From Thermosporothrix hazakensis (GTDB lineage Bacteria > Chloroflexota > Ktedonobacteria > Ktedonobacterales > Ktedonobacteraceae), in NCBI RefSeq assembly GCF_003253565.1, contig NZ_QKUF01000017.1, positions 1 to 64,000 of the forward strand: 64,000 nt of DNA, written 5' to 3'. The position numbers and the translations under genes are program-made. Below, one piece after another: positions 33,487-42,173 of the stretch. How positions within the stretch are numbered: position 1 is the stretch's first letter; each line of letters begins with the position of its first letter. Under the pieces are notes generated by a model that was not told the origin of the DNA, did no database searches, and saw nothing but the letters and a program-made list of their open reading frames with translations.

Positions 33487-33975
33487 ATGTCATTTCAAAT
33501 TTGCATCAAAACGGCAAAAAGCCTTCGTCAACTCGCCTCTGAGATACGGGATGTGCTCTCTTTGCCACCTTTTACTGAGAGCGTCTTTGATGGCGCGCCC
33601 TATTGTCAGTTTGAGGTGCTTGGCATGCTGATTCTGCTGCATGAAACCGAGAAAGAGGAGCGAGACCCGGAGGTCAGTGACTTTCCCTATGCATTTGATC
33701 TGCAAGCAGCCTTTATGGAACATGATCTCAATACTGATCCAATGGAAGAATTGCTTCAGCCATATTATGCTCAGTTGCTTTCATTTCATCTGAATGTTGA
33801 GACGGCGTATAGAGAAAAGAAACAGATCGGGCAACACTGGCAGGTACGCTATTGCTACCTGCAAAAGAATCCGCAGTGGGATGGCTCGGTTCTTTTTGGT
33901 GAGGCCGGTTGGGAGCCAGCGGTCAGACGAACGGCGGTGAGCCCCTGGCGAACGATGCTCCCTCCTGCTCGATGA
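33487..33975 (+). CDS. Hypothetical protein
   Basis: A 162-residue soluble protein of unknown family. It is acidic in the middle (HETEKEERDPEVSDFPYAFDLQ) with mixed alpha/beta character and no signal peptide or membrane segment. It has a good promoter and an AAGGAG ribosome site, which support it as a real gene. It stands alone between the divergent SprT-like gene and the ligase gene. I do not recognise a domain. Confidence 0.75.
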   Translation: MSFQICIKTAKSLRQLASEIRDVLSLPPFTESVFDGAPYCQFEVLGMLILLHETEKEERDPEVSDFPYAFDLQAAFMEHDLNTDPMEELLQPYYAQLLSFHLNVETAYREKKQIGQHWQVRYCYLQKNPQWDGSVLFGEAGWEPAVRRTAVSPWRTMLPPAR

Positions 33976-34339
33976 TGACTTTGTGCATGTGTGATTCTGG
34001 CTTTTCTCCTTACCCGGTTGGCATTCTTACGGACGTCGGTTCTTTGACAGGCCCACAGCGCTGCGCCCGGCAGCAGCCATAGAGTTGTATCTTGTTAAGA
34101 ATACCTGGCTGGAGTGCTTGGATAGAGTGCTCAGAGCGTACTCCAAACAGAGCACGTGCTTCTCTACAAATACTCTCTACTGCTACTGCGGCGAGCATCG
34201 CTGCCGTCGCCAAGAAGCGACTGACTATGGATGGTAGTGCATGCTCTATGCTGCTTTCATCGTTCCCTGTGTCTGCATTCGTGCGTGGCTGTTCTCCGGT
34301 CAACAGAGGGCCACGGTGCTACCGGGACAATGAAATACT
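33976..34339. other. Intergenic region without a convincing gene
   Basis: Overlapping short frames occur on both strands, including one with a hydrophobic stretch (FLATAAMLAAVAVE) on minus. None has a ribosome site. It may hold a decayed gene. No terminator hairpin was identified. Confidence 0.4.
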
Positions 34340-35518
34340 CTAGACGATATCGATGGCTGTTTGCTCTATAATGTAGTCAACAACCGCTTCAAGGTGGTGA
34401 TTGCGCTGATAGACGCGTCGCTGCCGTTTTGCGCCATTTCCTTCTCGTAGGACCTTTTCCACCTGTCGCGTGACGGCATCCCAATCTCCAAAGAGTTCAA
34501 GTGAAGGACGAATCCTGGCAAGGAGTTTTTCAACCAGTTGGTAGGCGGGGACAGCTTCTTCTGTTTCAAGGTCAACAAGTTCGGCATCTAACCCATAGCG
34601 AGCCGCACGCCAGTGAGCGACACGCAGGAGTTCCTGACGGGCCGGGAAGAATGGCTCATTGTTCAGGACTTTTTGATAGCAGGTATGAAGCAGAGCACGA
34701 GCCATCCCTGCCAGCATAATCGCCTCGTTAATGGTCAGGCAGACATCGGCAACACGGATCTCAATTGTAGGAAAGCGCTCGGAAAGGCGCATATCCCAAT
34801 AAATCTTTGTTGGATCGGTGATGCAGTTTGTTTTGACGAGGGACTGAAGCAGGGACTCATATTCTTCAAGCGAGGAGAAAATCTGCGGGGGTCCTGATTG
34901 TGGCCAGCGGGACCACTGGGTAGAGCGAAAGCTGTCATAACCGGTATCTGTCCCCCACCAAAACGGTGAACTGGCACTGATTGCCAGCAAGCTCGCCAGC
35001 CAGATACGGGCATGGTTCATCACCTGTATGCCAATACGTCGATTCGGGATACCAACATGAATATGACAGCCGAGAATAGATTGCTCGCGGGCAATCTGCT
35101 GGAAGTCGCGTTCGAGCGCAAGGTAACGCTCCTGTGGCGTAATCATCTGTCGGGACCAGTGAGAGAAGGGATGTGAGCCCGATGAGGCGATACGACAATC
35201 AAACCGAGAGGCTGCATCGATCACTCCTTTACGCAAGCGAACGAGGTGTTGCTTTGCCTCATTCAGCGTGGAACAGATAGGTGTGGCAATCTCTATCTGC
35301 GAGAGATGAATTTCAAACTGAACATCATTGCCCAGGATCTTTTTAGCTTCCTGGATCACCGGTTCAGCCTGTGAACTCATGTCACGCGTCAGAGGATCGA
35401 TGATCTGGTATTCTTCTTCGACACCGAAAGAGAAGTGTTCCGGCGAGGGCATGCAGGACGCCTCCTGTAGGAAGGTTGTAACATTTTGCATTGTACGAGG
35501 TAACGATGTGTCAACCAT
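34340..35518 (-). CDS. GCS2-type carboxylate-amine ligase (YbdK-like)
   Basis: A 392-residue ATP-dependent ligase of the glutamate-cysteine ligase type 2 family. It has the N-terminal FGVEEEYQIIDP, the GCHIHVGI motif and the ERFPTIEIRVADVC active-site segment. Relatives make gamma-glutamylcysteine or other amide products; YbdK itself has weak activity and its role is unclear. The start has AAAGGAGG ten bases upstream. No second glutathione or ergothioneine gene is nearby, so the product is unknown. Confidence 0.88.
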   Translation of the reverse strand: MVDTSLPRTMQNVTTFLQEASCMPSPEHFSFGVEEEYQIIDPLTRDMSSQAEPVIQEAKKILGNDVQFEIHLSQIEIATPICSTLNEAKQHLVRLRKGVIDAASRFDCRIASSGSHPFSHWSRQMITPQERYLALERDFQQIAREQSILGCHIHVGIPNRRIGIQVMNHARIWLASLLAISASSPFWWGTDTGYDSFRSTQWSRWPQSGPPQIFSSLEEYESLLQSLVKTNCITDPTKIYWDMRLSERFPTIEIRVADVCLTINEAIMLAGMARALLHTCYQKVLNNEPFFPARQELLRVAHWRAARYGLDAELVDLETEEAVPAYQLVEKLLARIRPSLELFGDWDAVTRQVEKVLREGNGAKRQRRVYQRNHHLEAVVDYIIEQTAIDIV

Positions 35519-35979
35519 GATAAAGTAGCCTCCTTTTGTGTCCCCCTTTATTTGTACAACTAATTGGGCATCGGTAGCAAGAGAGGGAGCGGCTTTTACC
35601 TTGATTGAACTAAAAAGAGAGATAGAGTAGTATATTTGGAAAGAAACGGGTTGATGTGAAACTCCTGTTAGAACGGTATACGCACTATAACCCGAGTGAG
35701 ATTCAGCGGCCTTACTGGCGTATTGTATCGTACAATCATTAATACGTTTGATTGGAGTTGTTGGTTTGCATATCGCGCTTGAGCGCCAACATATTCGTTT
35801 CCTTCGAGGTCGCTTTTGCTGTGCTTCATCTTGCCTCGATTGGTATCCACGTGATACAGTACTGCATGGAGATGATGCCAGAAACGCCCGAGGAGAGAAG
35901 CAGTATCCATGTATCAGTGTTTTTGTATGGCATCAGATAAGGGTGTTTTCTTTTTCGTTTCTATCACGGAGGATCTGCT
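35519..35979. other. Intergenic region with an inverted repeat
   Basis: No convincing gene. It holds ATTGTA-TCG-TACAAT at 35722-35736, flanked by CGTATT and AATACG, about 245 bases upstream of the RAM-domain gene. It could be a regulator site. Promoters of both divergent genes must be here. Confidence 0.4.
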
Positions 35980-36258
35980 ATGGTCAGTGCAATCGTTTTG
36001 ATGAATGTGCAGCGAGGGGAGGTCAATGAGACGGCGCAGCGGTTGCTGGAGATAGAAGGGGTATCTGAAGTGTATTCGGTGACTGGAGAGTACGATCTTG
36101 TTGCGATCGTTCGTGTGCCGCGCTATGAAGATCTGGCGACTGTAGTGACCGGTCGAATGCCGCAGATAACGGCTATTCTCAAGACGCACACTCTGACTGC
36201 CTTTCAATGCTATTCAAAAGCCGACTTACAACAGGCCTGGGATCTGGGGATCGAGTAG
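35980..36258 (+). CDS. Stand-alone Lrp/AsnC ligand-binding (RAM) domain protein
   Basis: A 92-residue protein consisting only of the RAM effector domain of the Lrp/AsnC family (AIVLMNVQRGEVNETAQRLLEIEGVSEVYSVTGEYDLVAIV), with no helix-turn-helix. Such single-domain proteins bind amino acids and can modulate full-length Lrp regulators. GGAGGAT precedes the ATG. The GNAT gene follows six bases later, so the two are probably co-transcribed. Confidence 0.88.
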   Translation: MVSAIVLMNVQRGEVNETAQRLLEIEGVSEVYSVTGEYDLVAIVRVPRYEDLATVVTGRMPQITAILKTHTLTAFQCYSKADLQQAWDLGIE

Positions 36259-36264
36259 GAAGGT

Positions 36265-36855
36265 ATGTTGCTACACACTGAGCGCCTGGTATTACGTGAA
36301 TTTGTGCGGTCCGATTGGCGAGCCGTGCTTCGTTACCAGGCCCACCCGTTATATTTGCGCTACACCCCCTGGACAGAGCGGACAGAGGCGGATGTGCGCA
36401 GTTTTGTCAATATGTTCCTGAGCTGGCAACGTGAGCGCCCTCGTTTACGCTTTCAGTTCGCGATGGAACTGGATGGACAGCTCATCGGCAATTGTGGGAT
36501 TCGCACGAATATGCAGCAGCCCTGGGAGGCGAATATTGGCTATGAGCTGGATAGCCGCTATTGGGGAAGAGGCTATGCCACCGAGGCTGCCCGTGAATTG
36601 CTGCGGTTCGGCTTTGAGGAATTGCGCTTCCATCGTATTTGTGCGCAGTGTATCGCGGAAAATCTGGCTTCCGCTCATGTCCTTGAACGAATCGGCATGA
36701 AGCGGGAGGGGCATTTGCGCGAAAACGAGTGGATGCGCGGGCGCTGGTGGGATACGCTGGAATATGCCATTCTGGAGAGCGAATGGAAAGCGCTGTATTA
36801 CCCCGCAAACGATTCGCCTGAGCGTGAATATTCTCCCCTGCTCTATGGCGGATGA
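36265..36855 (+). CDS. GNAT family N-acetyltransferase (RimJ/RimL-like)
   Basis: A 196-residue acetyltransferase of the Acetyltransf_3 type, with the acetyl-CoA loop ELDSRYWGRGYATEAAREL and the later CIAENLASAHVLERIGMKREGHLRE. Relatives acetylate ribosomal protein N-termini, antibiotics or amino acids; the substrate is not evident. AGGAAGG precedes the ATG. Its stop directly abuts the stop of the convergent site-2 protease gene. Confidence 0.9.
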   Translation: MLLHTERLVLREFVRSDWRAVLRYQAHPLYLRYTPWTERTEADVRSFVNMFLSWQRERPRLRFQFAMELDGQLIGNCGIRTNMQQPWEANIGYELDSRYWGRGYATEAARELLRFGFEELRFHRICAQCIAENLASAHVLERIGMKREGHLRENEWMRGRWWDTLEYAILESEWKALYYPANDSPEREYSPLLYGG

Positions 36856-37671
36856 CTAGGGGAGAACCTGATTGATATAGTTCAGCAGTGAGGATGTGGT
36901 CCACCATCCATACCCTAACGCGACGGCGAGTAGCAGATAAATACAGGCGATCAGCAGCCGTTGCTTGACCGAAATCGGGTCAAGTGGAAGTTGGGGCTTG
37001 CGAAAACTGACAATCGTCATCGTGACGCTGATCAACAAGAGCAGGAGCGTCAGCAGGCTGAACGCGATCAGCAAGGGCGACGAGAGGTTAAAGGTATCCT
37101 TGAGTAGGATCAGCCCCAGTGGTAACCCGAGCACGAATGACCAGCGCCAGAGAATCGGGGCCACACGCCCGCCATCCAGCGGCTGAAGCGGGAGCAAATT
37201 CAAGAGATTGAGATAAAAGCCGACATAGGAGAGCACCAGCCACATACGCGCATGCCCGAAGAGAAAGCATAGGTGTAGATCGAGCGGATCAGACGGGAAA
37301 AAGAACTGCGTGGGACAATCCTGTGAACTGGCATACATCGCCATTGCGTAACAAAAAGCGGCTCCCAGACCACCAAAAAAGGGACCAGAGAGCGCGATGA
37401 GTGCTACATCCTCCGCCTTGCGTATCGGGGGAATCGCCACAAACGCGCCAAGTAGCGGGATAAAGAAGGGGCCGCGTGTCGGGATGCGCTTCAACCAGAG
37501 CACGATCAAATGACCGAGCTCATGCAATAGGAGTATACCCATAATACTCAGGGCCACAAACCATGAGCGAAAAAGGAGCTGCATCACCAGCACGCTGACA
37601 AGAATCGAGGCTGGTGGGAGACCGTATTTGATCCACGGGCGCATCGTCCGTGAGCGAAAGAGCTTTTTCAT
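36856..37671 (-). CDS. M50 family site-2 protease-like membrane protein
   Basis: A 271-residue polytopic membrane protease with the zinc motif HELGH in a membrane segment (LLHELGHLIVLW) and the second motif NLLPLQPLDGGR, which supplies the third ligand. Such enzymes cut membrane-bound substrates such as anti-sigma factors. No PDZ domain is present. The ATG at 37671 has GGCGGAGG ten bases upstream. A 13-codon mini-ORF ends on this start (ATGA), so translation may be coupled. Confidence 0.88.
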   Translation of the reverse strand: MKKLFRSRTMRPWIKYGLPPASILVSVLVMQLLFRSWFVALSIMGILLLHELGHLIVLWLKRIPTRGPFFIPLLGAFVAIPPIRKAEDVALIALSGPFFGGLGAAFCYAMAMYASSQDCPTQFFFPSDPLDLHLCFLFGHARMWLVLSYVGFYLNLLNLLPLQPLDGGRVAPILWRWSFVLGLPLGLILLKDTFNLSSPLLIAFSLLTLLLLLISVTMTIVSFRKPQLPLDPISVKQRLLIACIYLLLAVALGYGWWTTSSLLNYINQVLP

Positions 37672-37709
37672 GCGGGGTATGCCTCCGCCGGGTTGCTCTC
37701 TTCGGACAT
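37668..37709 (-). CDS. 13-residue upstream mini-ORF coupled to the site-2 protease gene
   Basis: ATG at 37709 follows a strong AGAGGAGAAACC ribosome site and encodes MSEESNPAEAYPA. Its TGA overlaps the ATG of the protease gene by ATGA. The better ribosome site belongs to the mini-ORF, so ribosomes reaching its end may restart on the protease. It could also be the true N-terminus disrupted by a frameshift, but the peptide resembles no membrane protein. Confidence 0.5.
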   Translation of the reverse strand: MSEESNPAEAYPA

Positions 37710-37947
37710 GGGTTTCTCCTCTTCGATGAATCATAGTGGTGGGGAAAAGGGTTCGTTGAGAAAAACAGAATCGATCTCTTTTTATGTTCCGGGCACATTC
37801 ATGCTGAGAACGTCTGGAAGGTTTCCCCTGTGACCGTTGCTGAGTTCTTCATATTATACCTTCTCTGGTCTCCTTTGCTCAATGCTTCTTTTTTGGGGGC
37901 GAGAACGCTGCGCGAAACACTTGTAATACAGGATCGGTAAAGCTACA

Positions 37948-40050
37948 ATGGAGAAAACCACCACTGGAATAACCGTCCCAATGGAGCAAGGAATGCAACA
38001 GGTACGATTTTGCCCGCATTGTGGTGCCACGGTACAACGGGTCAATGCTCGCTTTTGTGAAACCTGTCACCAATCTCTCTATGTTACCCCGACTCTTTCT
38101 CTGGCAGGCGCTCTGCCGCAGGGCTTTGTACTGAAGCAGCGCTATCAGCTTGAGGGGAAACTGGGAGAGGGCGGGTTTGCAGCCGTCTACAAGGCGCGTG
38201 ATCTTGTGCTCAGTAACGCATGGAGAGCGATCAAGGAAATGTGTTCCCAGGGACAGGGAACCGACACGCGTGAAATTCGTCTGGCCGCCGATGCCTTTAA
38301 ACAGGAAGCAACGTTGCTGGCTGGACTGATGCATCCCAACTTACCCCGGATCTATGATCATTTTGAGGAACAGGGTCACTGGTTCCTGGTGATGGACTAT
38401 ATCGAGGGCGAGACGCTTGAAAAATATTTGAGTCGTATGCCTGATCGAAAGCTCCCTCCGGAAACCGTTCTCCCCCTCGCGATCCAGCTCAGCACGGTTC
38501 TTGGCTACCTGCACAGTCAGCAGCCTCCCATTATTTTTCGTGATGTCAAGCCAGCAAATATTATGTTGACCGCGGATGGTCATCTCTATCTGATTGATTT
38601 TGGCATTGCGCGTCTCTTCAAGACCGACCAGGCCAGGGATACCATCGCGCTTGGTTCTCCCGGTTACGCGGCTCCTGAACAATATGGCAAAGCACAGACG
38701 GGCCCCCAGGCCGATATTTATGGGCTTGGCGCAACATTACATCACCTGCTCAGCGGGCGTGATCCAAGCGAAGAGCCTTTCCGGTTCCCGCCCTTACATT
38801 TGTCATCTCGCTGGCGGGGCCTGGAATATCTCATTGTCTGGATGGTTTCGGTTCGGCAAGAGGATCGACCGGCCAGCATGCAGGAGGTCAGGCAGGAATG
38901 TGAACGGCTGATGATGCAGGCCGGGATGAGTGCAGGACCACTTCCGGCATACGCACCGCTGTCTGTGGCACGCCCTCGGGTCGTTGTCGCAAAAGATGGG
39001 AGTGGAGACTTTCAAAGTATTCAGGAGGCGCTTGCCAGTGTCAGCGCCGGAACCCGGATCTGTATCAGGCCCGGTATCTATCAGGAAGCGCTTGTATTGA
39101 ACAAGGAGGTGGAGCTTGTTGGCGAGGGCATAGCAGAGCAGGTGATCCTCTCAAATCAATATACAAGCTGTATTCGTGTGCGCACGTCCCGGGCGACGGT
39201 CAAAAACCTGACCATTCGAGGCGAGGCCAGCGAGGCAGCTATAGAGGTGGGTCAGGGCGTGTTGCATCTGGAATATTGTGATCTCTCCGCCACAGTGTAT
39301 ACCGCGCTGGAGGTGGAGGGGCAGGATGCCAGAGTTGTGCTGCGACGCTGTAAAGTCCATAACGGAGGCTGGAAGGGCGTGGTGCTCTATAACTATGCTC
39401 GCGGTCGGCTTGAGGATTGCGACATCTACCAGAACGAGCAGGCAGGGCTCTCGATCTGGATGCATGCCGGCCTTGAACTCAAAAACTGTCGTGTGCATGA
39501 GTGCGCTGGAAATGGAATTGAGATCAGCGAGCAGAGCTTTTGCATGATTGAGAATTGCGAGTTTTTTCAAAACGATCTGCTCGATGTAATTGCTGAGCTG
39601 GATGGTAAGGTAGAGATCAAGGGGAGCCGCCTGCACGCGAGCGCTTCAGGGATCGTGATACGCGATCAAGGCGAAGGCGTGATTGAGAACTGCGAGGTCT
39701 ATGGTCACGCCTTAGACGAGATACGAGTGTGCTGGGGCGGCAAGTTGACTGCTCGGGAAAGCCGTTTCTACGAGGGGAAACAGTGCGGTTTGCGGGTGCA
39801 TGCTGGAGGAAGCGCCAGTCTTTCCGCTTGCCGGATTTATGCCAATCAGCACAAGGGCATTGATGTGGCCTTTGAGAGCAGCGCTGAGATCAAAAACTGC
39901 TGGCTGTATGATGGCGGAAACGATGGTATCTGCATTCGGGAGGGTGGCACCGCCACGATTGAAGCCTGCTATTTTCGCGGCAATGCCTTGCAGCCGATTC
40001 GTGAGGAAGAGGGGAGCCATGTCTACAAGGAGGCGATCACCCTGGAATAG
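37948..40050 (+). CDS. Zinc-ribbon Ser/Thr kinase fused to a right-handed beta-helix
   Basis: A 700-residue protein. An N-terminal zinc ribbon (CPHC at 22-25, CETC at 37-40) is followed by an intact Hanks-type kinase: GEGGFAAVYKA, AIK (Lys96), FRDVKPAN (Asp199) and DFG (Asp217). From about residue 345 to the end it is a parallel beta-helix of pectate-lyase/NosD type (KDGSGDFQSIQEAL at its start, then repeats such as GNGIEISEQSFCMIENCEF). There is no membrane segment, so it is cytoplasmic. The helix may bind ligand or partner and control the kinase. Met16 is an alternative start with a better ribosome site. Confidence 0.92.
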   Translation: MEKTTTGITVPMEQGMQQVRFCPHCGATVQRVNARFCETCHQSLYVTPTLSLAGALPQGFVLKQRYQLEGKLGEGGFAAVYKARDLVLSNAWRAIKEMCSQGQGTDTREIRLAADAFKQEATLLAGLMHPNLPRIYDHFEEQGHWFLVMDYIEGETLEKYLSRMPDRKLPPETVLPLAIQLSTVLGYLHSQQPPIIFRDVKPANIMLTADGHLYLIDFGIARLFKTDQARDTIALGSPGYAAPEQYGKAQTGPQADIYGLGATLHHLLSGRDPSEEPFRFPPLHLSSRWRGLEYLIVWMVSVRQEDRPASMQEVRQECERLMMQAGMSAGPLPAYAPLSVARPRVVVAKDGSGDFQSIQEALASVSAGTRICIRPGIYQEALVLNKEVELVGEGIAEQVILSNQYTSCIRVRTSRATVKNLTIRGEASEAAIEVGQGVLHLEYCDLSATVYTALEVEGQDARVVLRRCKVHNGGWKGVVLYNYARGRLEDCDIYQNEQAGLSIWMHAGLELKNCRVHECAGNGIEISEQSFCMIENCEFFQNDLLDVIAELDGKVEIKGSRLHASASGIVIRDQGEGVIENCEVYGHALDEIRVCWGGKLTARESRFYEGKQCGLRVHAGGSASLSACRIYANQHKGIDVAFESSAEIKNCWLYDGGNDGICIREGGTATIEACYFRGNALQPIREEEGSHVYKEAITLE

Positions 40051-40052
40051 AG

Positions 40053-40083
40053 GGAGAGAAAACGAGCTTTTCGCCTTCTCTCC
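40053..40083. terminator. Hairpin between kinase and oxidoreductase genes
   Basis: GGAGAGAA (40053-40060) pairs with TTCTCTCC (40076-40083), between convergent genes. The loop is T-rich, but no long T run follows. Probably a weak bidirectional terminator. Confidence 0.5.
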
Positions 40084-40095
40084 TGAACGTTCTGC

Positions 40096-41091
40096 TTAGA
40101 TCTCGATGGTGCGCTTCTCTTTGGCCGAGCGATAGGCTCCGAGAATAATCTTCAAGACGTTGATTCCGTCTTCCTCGTTGTTGATCGGGCGGCGGTTCTC
40201 TTTCAAGCAGTCTACGAAATCAGCAATTTCCGCGTCAAAGGTGCTGATCGTTGGCTGCTTGACCGTAATGGTTTCAGGGGGATTGCTCATGCGCATTTTG
40301 TAGGTGACGTCTTTCCCCTGACTGTAGACATAGCCGCGCTGTGCGACGATAGAGAACTTCTCGGTGTTGTCGCTTGGCTCATAGGCCCAACTGGTCACGA
40401 TGTTACCGACAATGCCATTTTCAAAGCGGACCAGCACCTGAGCGGAGTCTTCGCCGTCCATAAAGTGCAGGCGATGGTTACTTAGCATTGCGGTGACCTC
40501 AACTGGCTTACTGTTTGCCAGATAGAGTAACAGGTATGTGGGGTGGTAGCCTGTATCGATAAGTTCGCCGCCACCAATGAACTCGCGGTTGGCACGCCAG
40601 CCAATTGTGCTCGGATCAAAGCTATGGTAGAACGAATCGGTGGTGCGAATCTCATAGACGTCACCCAATGTGCCACCCGCGACCATCCGCCGGGCATATT
40701 GCACCGCAGGCAGGAAAAGCTGATTGTGAGCGCACATCAGCGTTACCCCGTTATCGTCTACCGCTCGTTTCACTGCTTCGGCCTCATCGAGAGTGAGACA
40801 GAGCGGCTTTTCGCAGAGAATATGTTTGCCCGCGTTGGCGGCTGCCACAATCGCGTCTTTGTGCAGGTGATGAGGAAGGCAGATGTCCACTGCTGTGATG
40901 TCGGCCTTGTCCAGCATCTCCTTGAGATCCGTGAAGACGGTCGCGCCGCCTGCCAGTTCCGCACAGCGTCGAGCATTCTCTTCCACGACGTCACAGACTG
41001 CTGTAACCTGCGCGTCAGGAAGCTTGTTATACCCGTTGATGTGCGGGGTAGCAATTCCGCCACAACCAATGATGCCAATTTTAACTGTCAT
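40096..41091 (-). CDS. Gfo/Idh/MocA family oxidoreductase
   Basis: A 331-residue NAD(P)-dependent sugar or cyclitol dehydrogenase. It has a Rossmann start (KIGIIGCGGIATPHINGY), the EKP motif (ILCEKPLCL) carrying the catalytic Lys, and GGGELIDTGYHPTYL with the catalytic Asp and His. GAGAGGAG precedes the ATG. It is the last gene of a minus-strand group with an AraC regulator and a second oxidoreductase. The substrate is not known. Confidence 0.92.
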   Translation of the reverse strand: MTVKIGIIGCGGIATPHINGYNKLPDAQVTAVCDVVEENARRCAELAGGATVFTDLKEMLDKADITAVDICLPHHLHKDAIVAAANAGKHILCEKPLCLTLDEAEAVKRAVDDNGVTLMCAHNQLFLPAVQYARRMVAGGTLGDVYEIRTTDSFYHSFDPSTIGWRANREFIGGGELIDTGYHPTYLLLYLANSKPVEVTAMLSNHRLHFMDGEDSAQVLVRFENGIVGNIVTSWAYEPSDNTEKFSIVAQRGYVYSQGKDVTYKMRMSNPPETITVKQPTISTFDAEIADFVDCLKENRRPINNEEDGINVLKIILGAYRSAKEKRTIEI

Positions 41092-41158
41092 GCTGTTCTC
41101 CTCTCAAGATCAAGCCTGTAAGCGTTGATGCATTCCTTTTTGTGTGTCCTGATTTCAT

Positions 41159-42118
41159 CTATTTTTGCCGCTGTTGCTCTCGATAATGGGCGGGTGTCAC
41201 CCCCAAGTGCTTCTTAAACACATAGTGCAGATAGCTCCCGCTTGAGAAGCCATGAAGCGCGGCCAGTTCCTTAACGGTCAGATCCGTATGGGTGAGCGAT
41301 AGACAGACCTGGGTCAGCCGATAGTGTTCCAGATAGCTGCTAAAGGTCTCATTCGCATACTCGCGAATTATTCGCTGTAGCTGGCGACTTCCGATGCGCA
41401 ATTCGTCCGCGACCTCTTTCAGTGTCAGCGGGCTGGCGTAGTTATCGCGGATATACTGCGTTGCCAGTTGGTAGCGATAGGCGTTCATGTTGCGGGCGGG
41501 CAGCGTCGGCTGAAGGGACTGGTGAACCCGCGCAGCTCGAAGCAAAATCTGAATAATCGCCTGGCGAATGGTCGTAAACGCTCCAAACTCACGCTCTTGC
41601 CATGCCTGATAGGCCGTAAGAAACCAGTGCATCGCGTTATAGCTGTCCAGGGTTGGCGTGGCGGGCATTGCCTGGAGTTGTCGCATGCACGCATCAGCCT
41701 CCGCCATTTCCCACCGGTTACCCCAGTCCTCGGGGGTTTCCGGGCCATGCTCCGCTTCAAGCGGAACAATGTTGACATGCAAACAGAGCTCATACATCGG
41801 GTCTTGCTGGTCTGATATCTGCTGATGCAGGACCTGCGGCCCTGTCAGATAGAACATCCCTGTATGCAGCGGAAAGGAGCCTTCCTGTAAAAAGACGACT
41901 CCTTTTCCTCGTGGGATAAAGTGGAACTCATAATCCCGGTGCTTGTGATATGGGATGACATAGCCAGCAGGAAACGATATGAGATGGCAGCGGAGTACCT
42001 GGATGCCATAACGGCCCCAACGGAAACGCAGGTCAAGTCTATCAAGCGCGTCCGGTTCTTCCTGCATCTGAGCAAAGAGGAAGGAGCGCGGTTGTGAACT
42101 GCGTCCCGCTGGATACAT
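41159..42118 (-). CDS. AraC family regulator with cupin sensor domain
   Basis: A 319-residue regulator with an N-terminal cupin (VIPYHKHRDYEFHFIPRGKG) that probably senses a sugar, and a C-terminal double helix-turn-helix (LTLKEVADELRIGSRQLQRIIREY and LTVKELAALHGFSSGSYLHYVFKKHLGVTPAHYRE). It lies between the two Gfo/Idh/MocA genes and likely controls this operon. ATG 42118 was chosen over a GTG at 42154 that has no ribosome site; neither is strong. Confidence 0.9.
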   Translation of the reverse strand: MYPAGRSSQPRSFLFAQMQEEPDALDRLDLRFRWGRYGIQVLRCHLISFPAGYVIPYHKHRDYEFHFIPRGKGVVFLQEGSFPLHTGMFYLTGPQVLHQQISDQQDPMYELCLHVNIVPLEAEHGPETPEDWGNRWEMAEADACMRQLQAMPATPTLDSYNAMHWFLTAYQAWQEREFGAFTTIRQAIIQILLRAARVHQSLQPTLPARNMNAYRYQLATQYIRDNYASPLTLKEVADELRIGSRQLQRIIREYANETFSSYLEHYRLTQVCLSLTHTDLTVKELAALHGFSSGSYLHYVFKKHLGVTPAHYREQQRQK

Positions 42119-42173
42119 AGTCTGCTCTTTTCGGATGGTACTCGCAGTGTTCACCGGATCTGGAAACCCTTCG

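Noticed and set aside
33976..34343. Small genes in the gap before the GCS2-type ligase
   Set aside because: Competing frames on both strands, no ribosome sites and no recognisable protein pattern.
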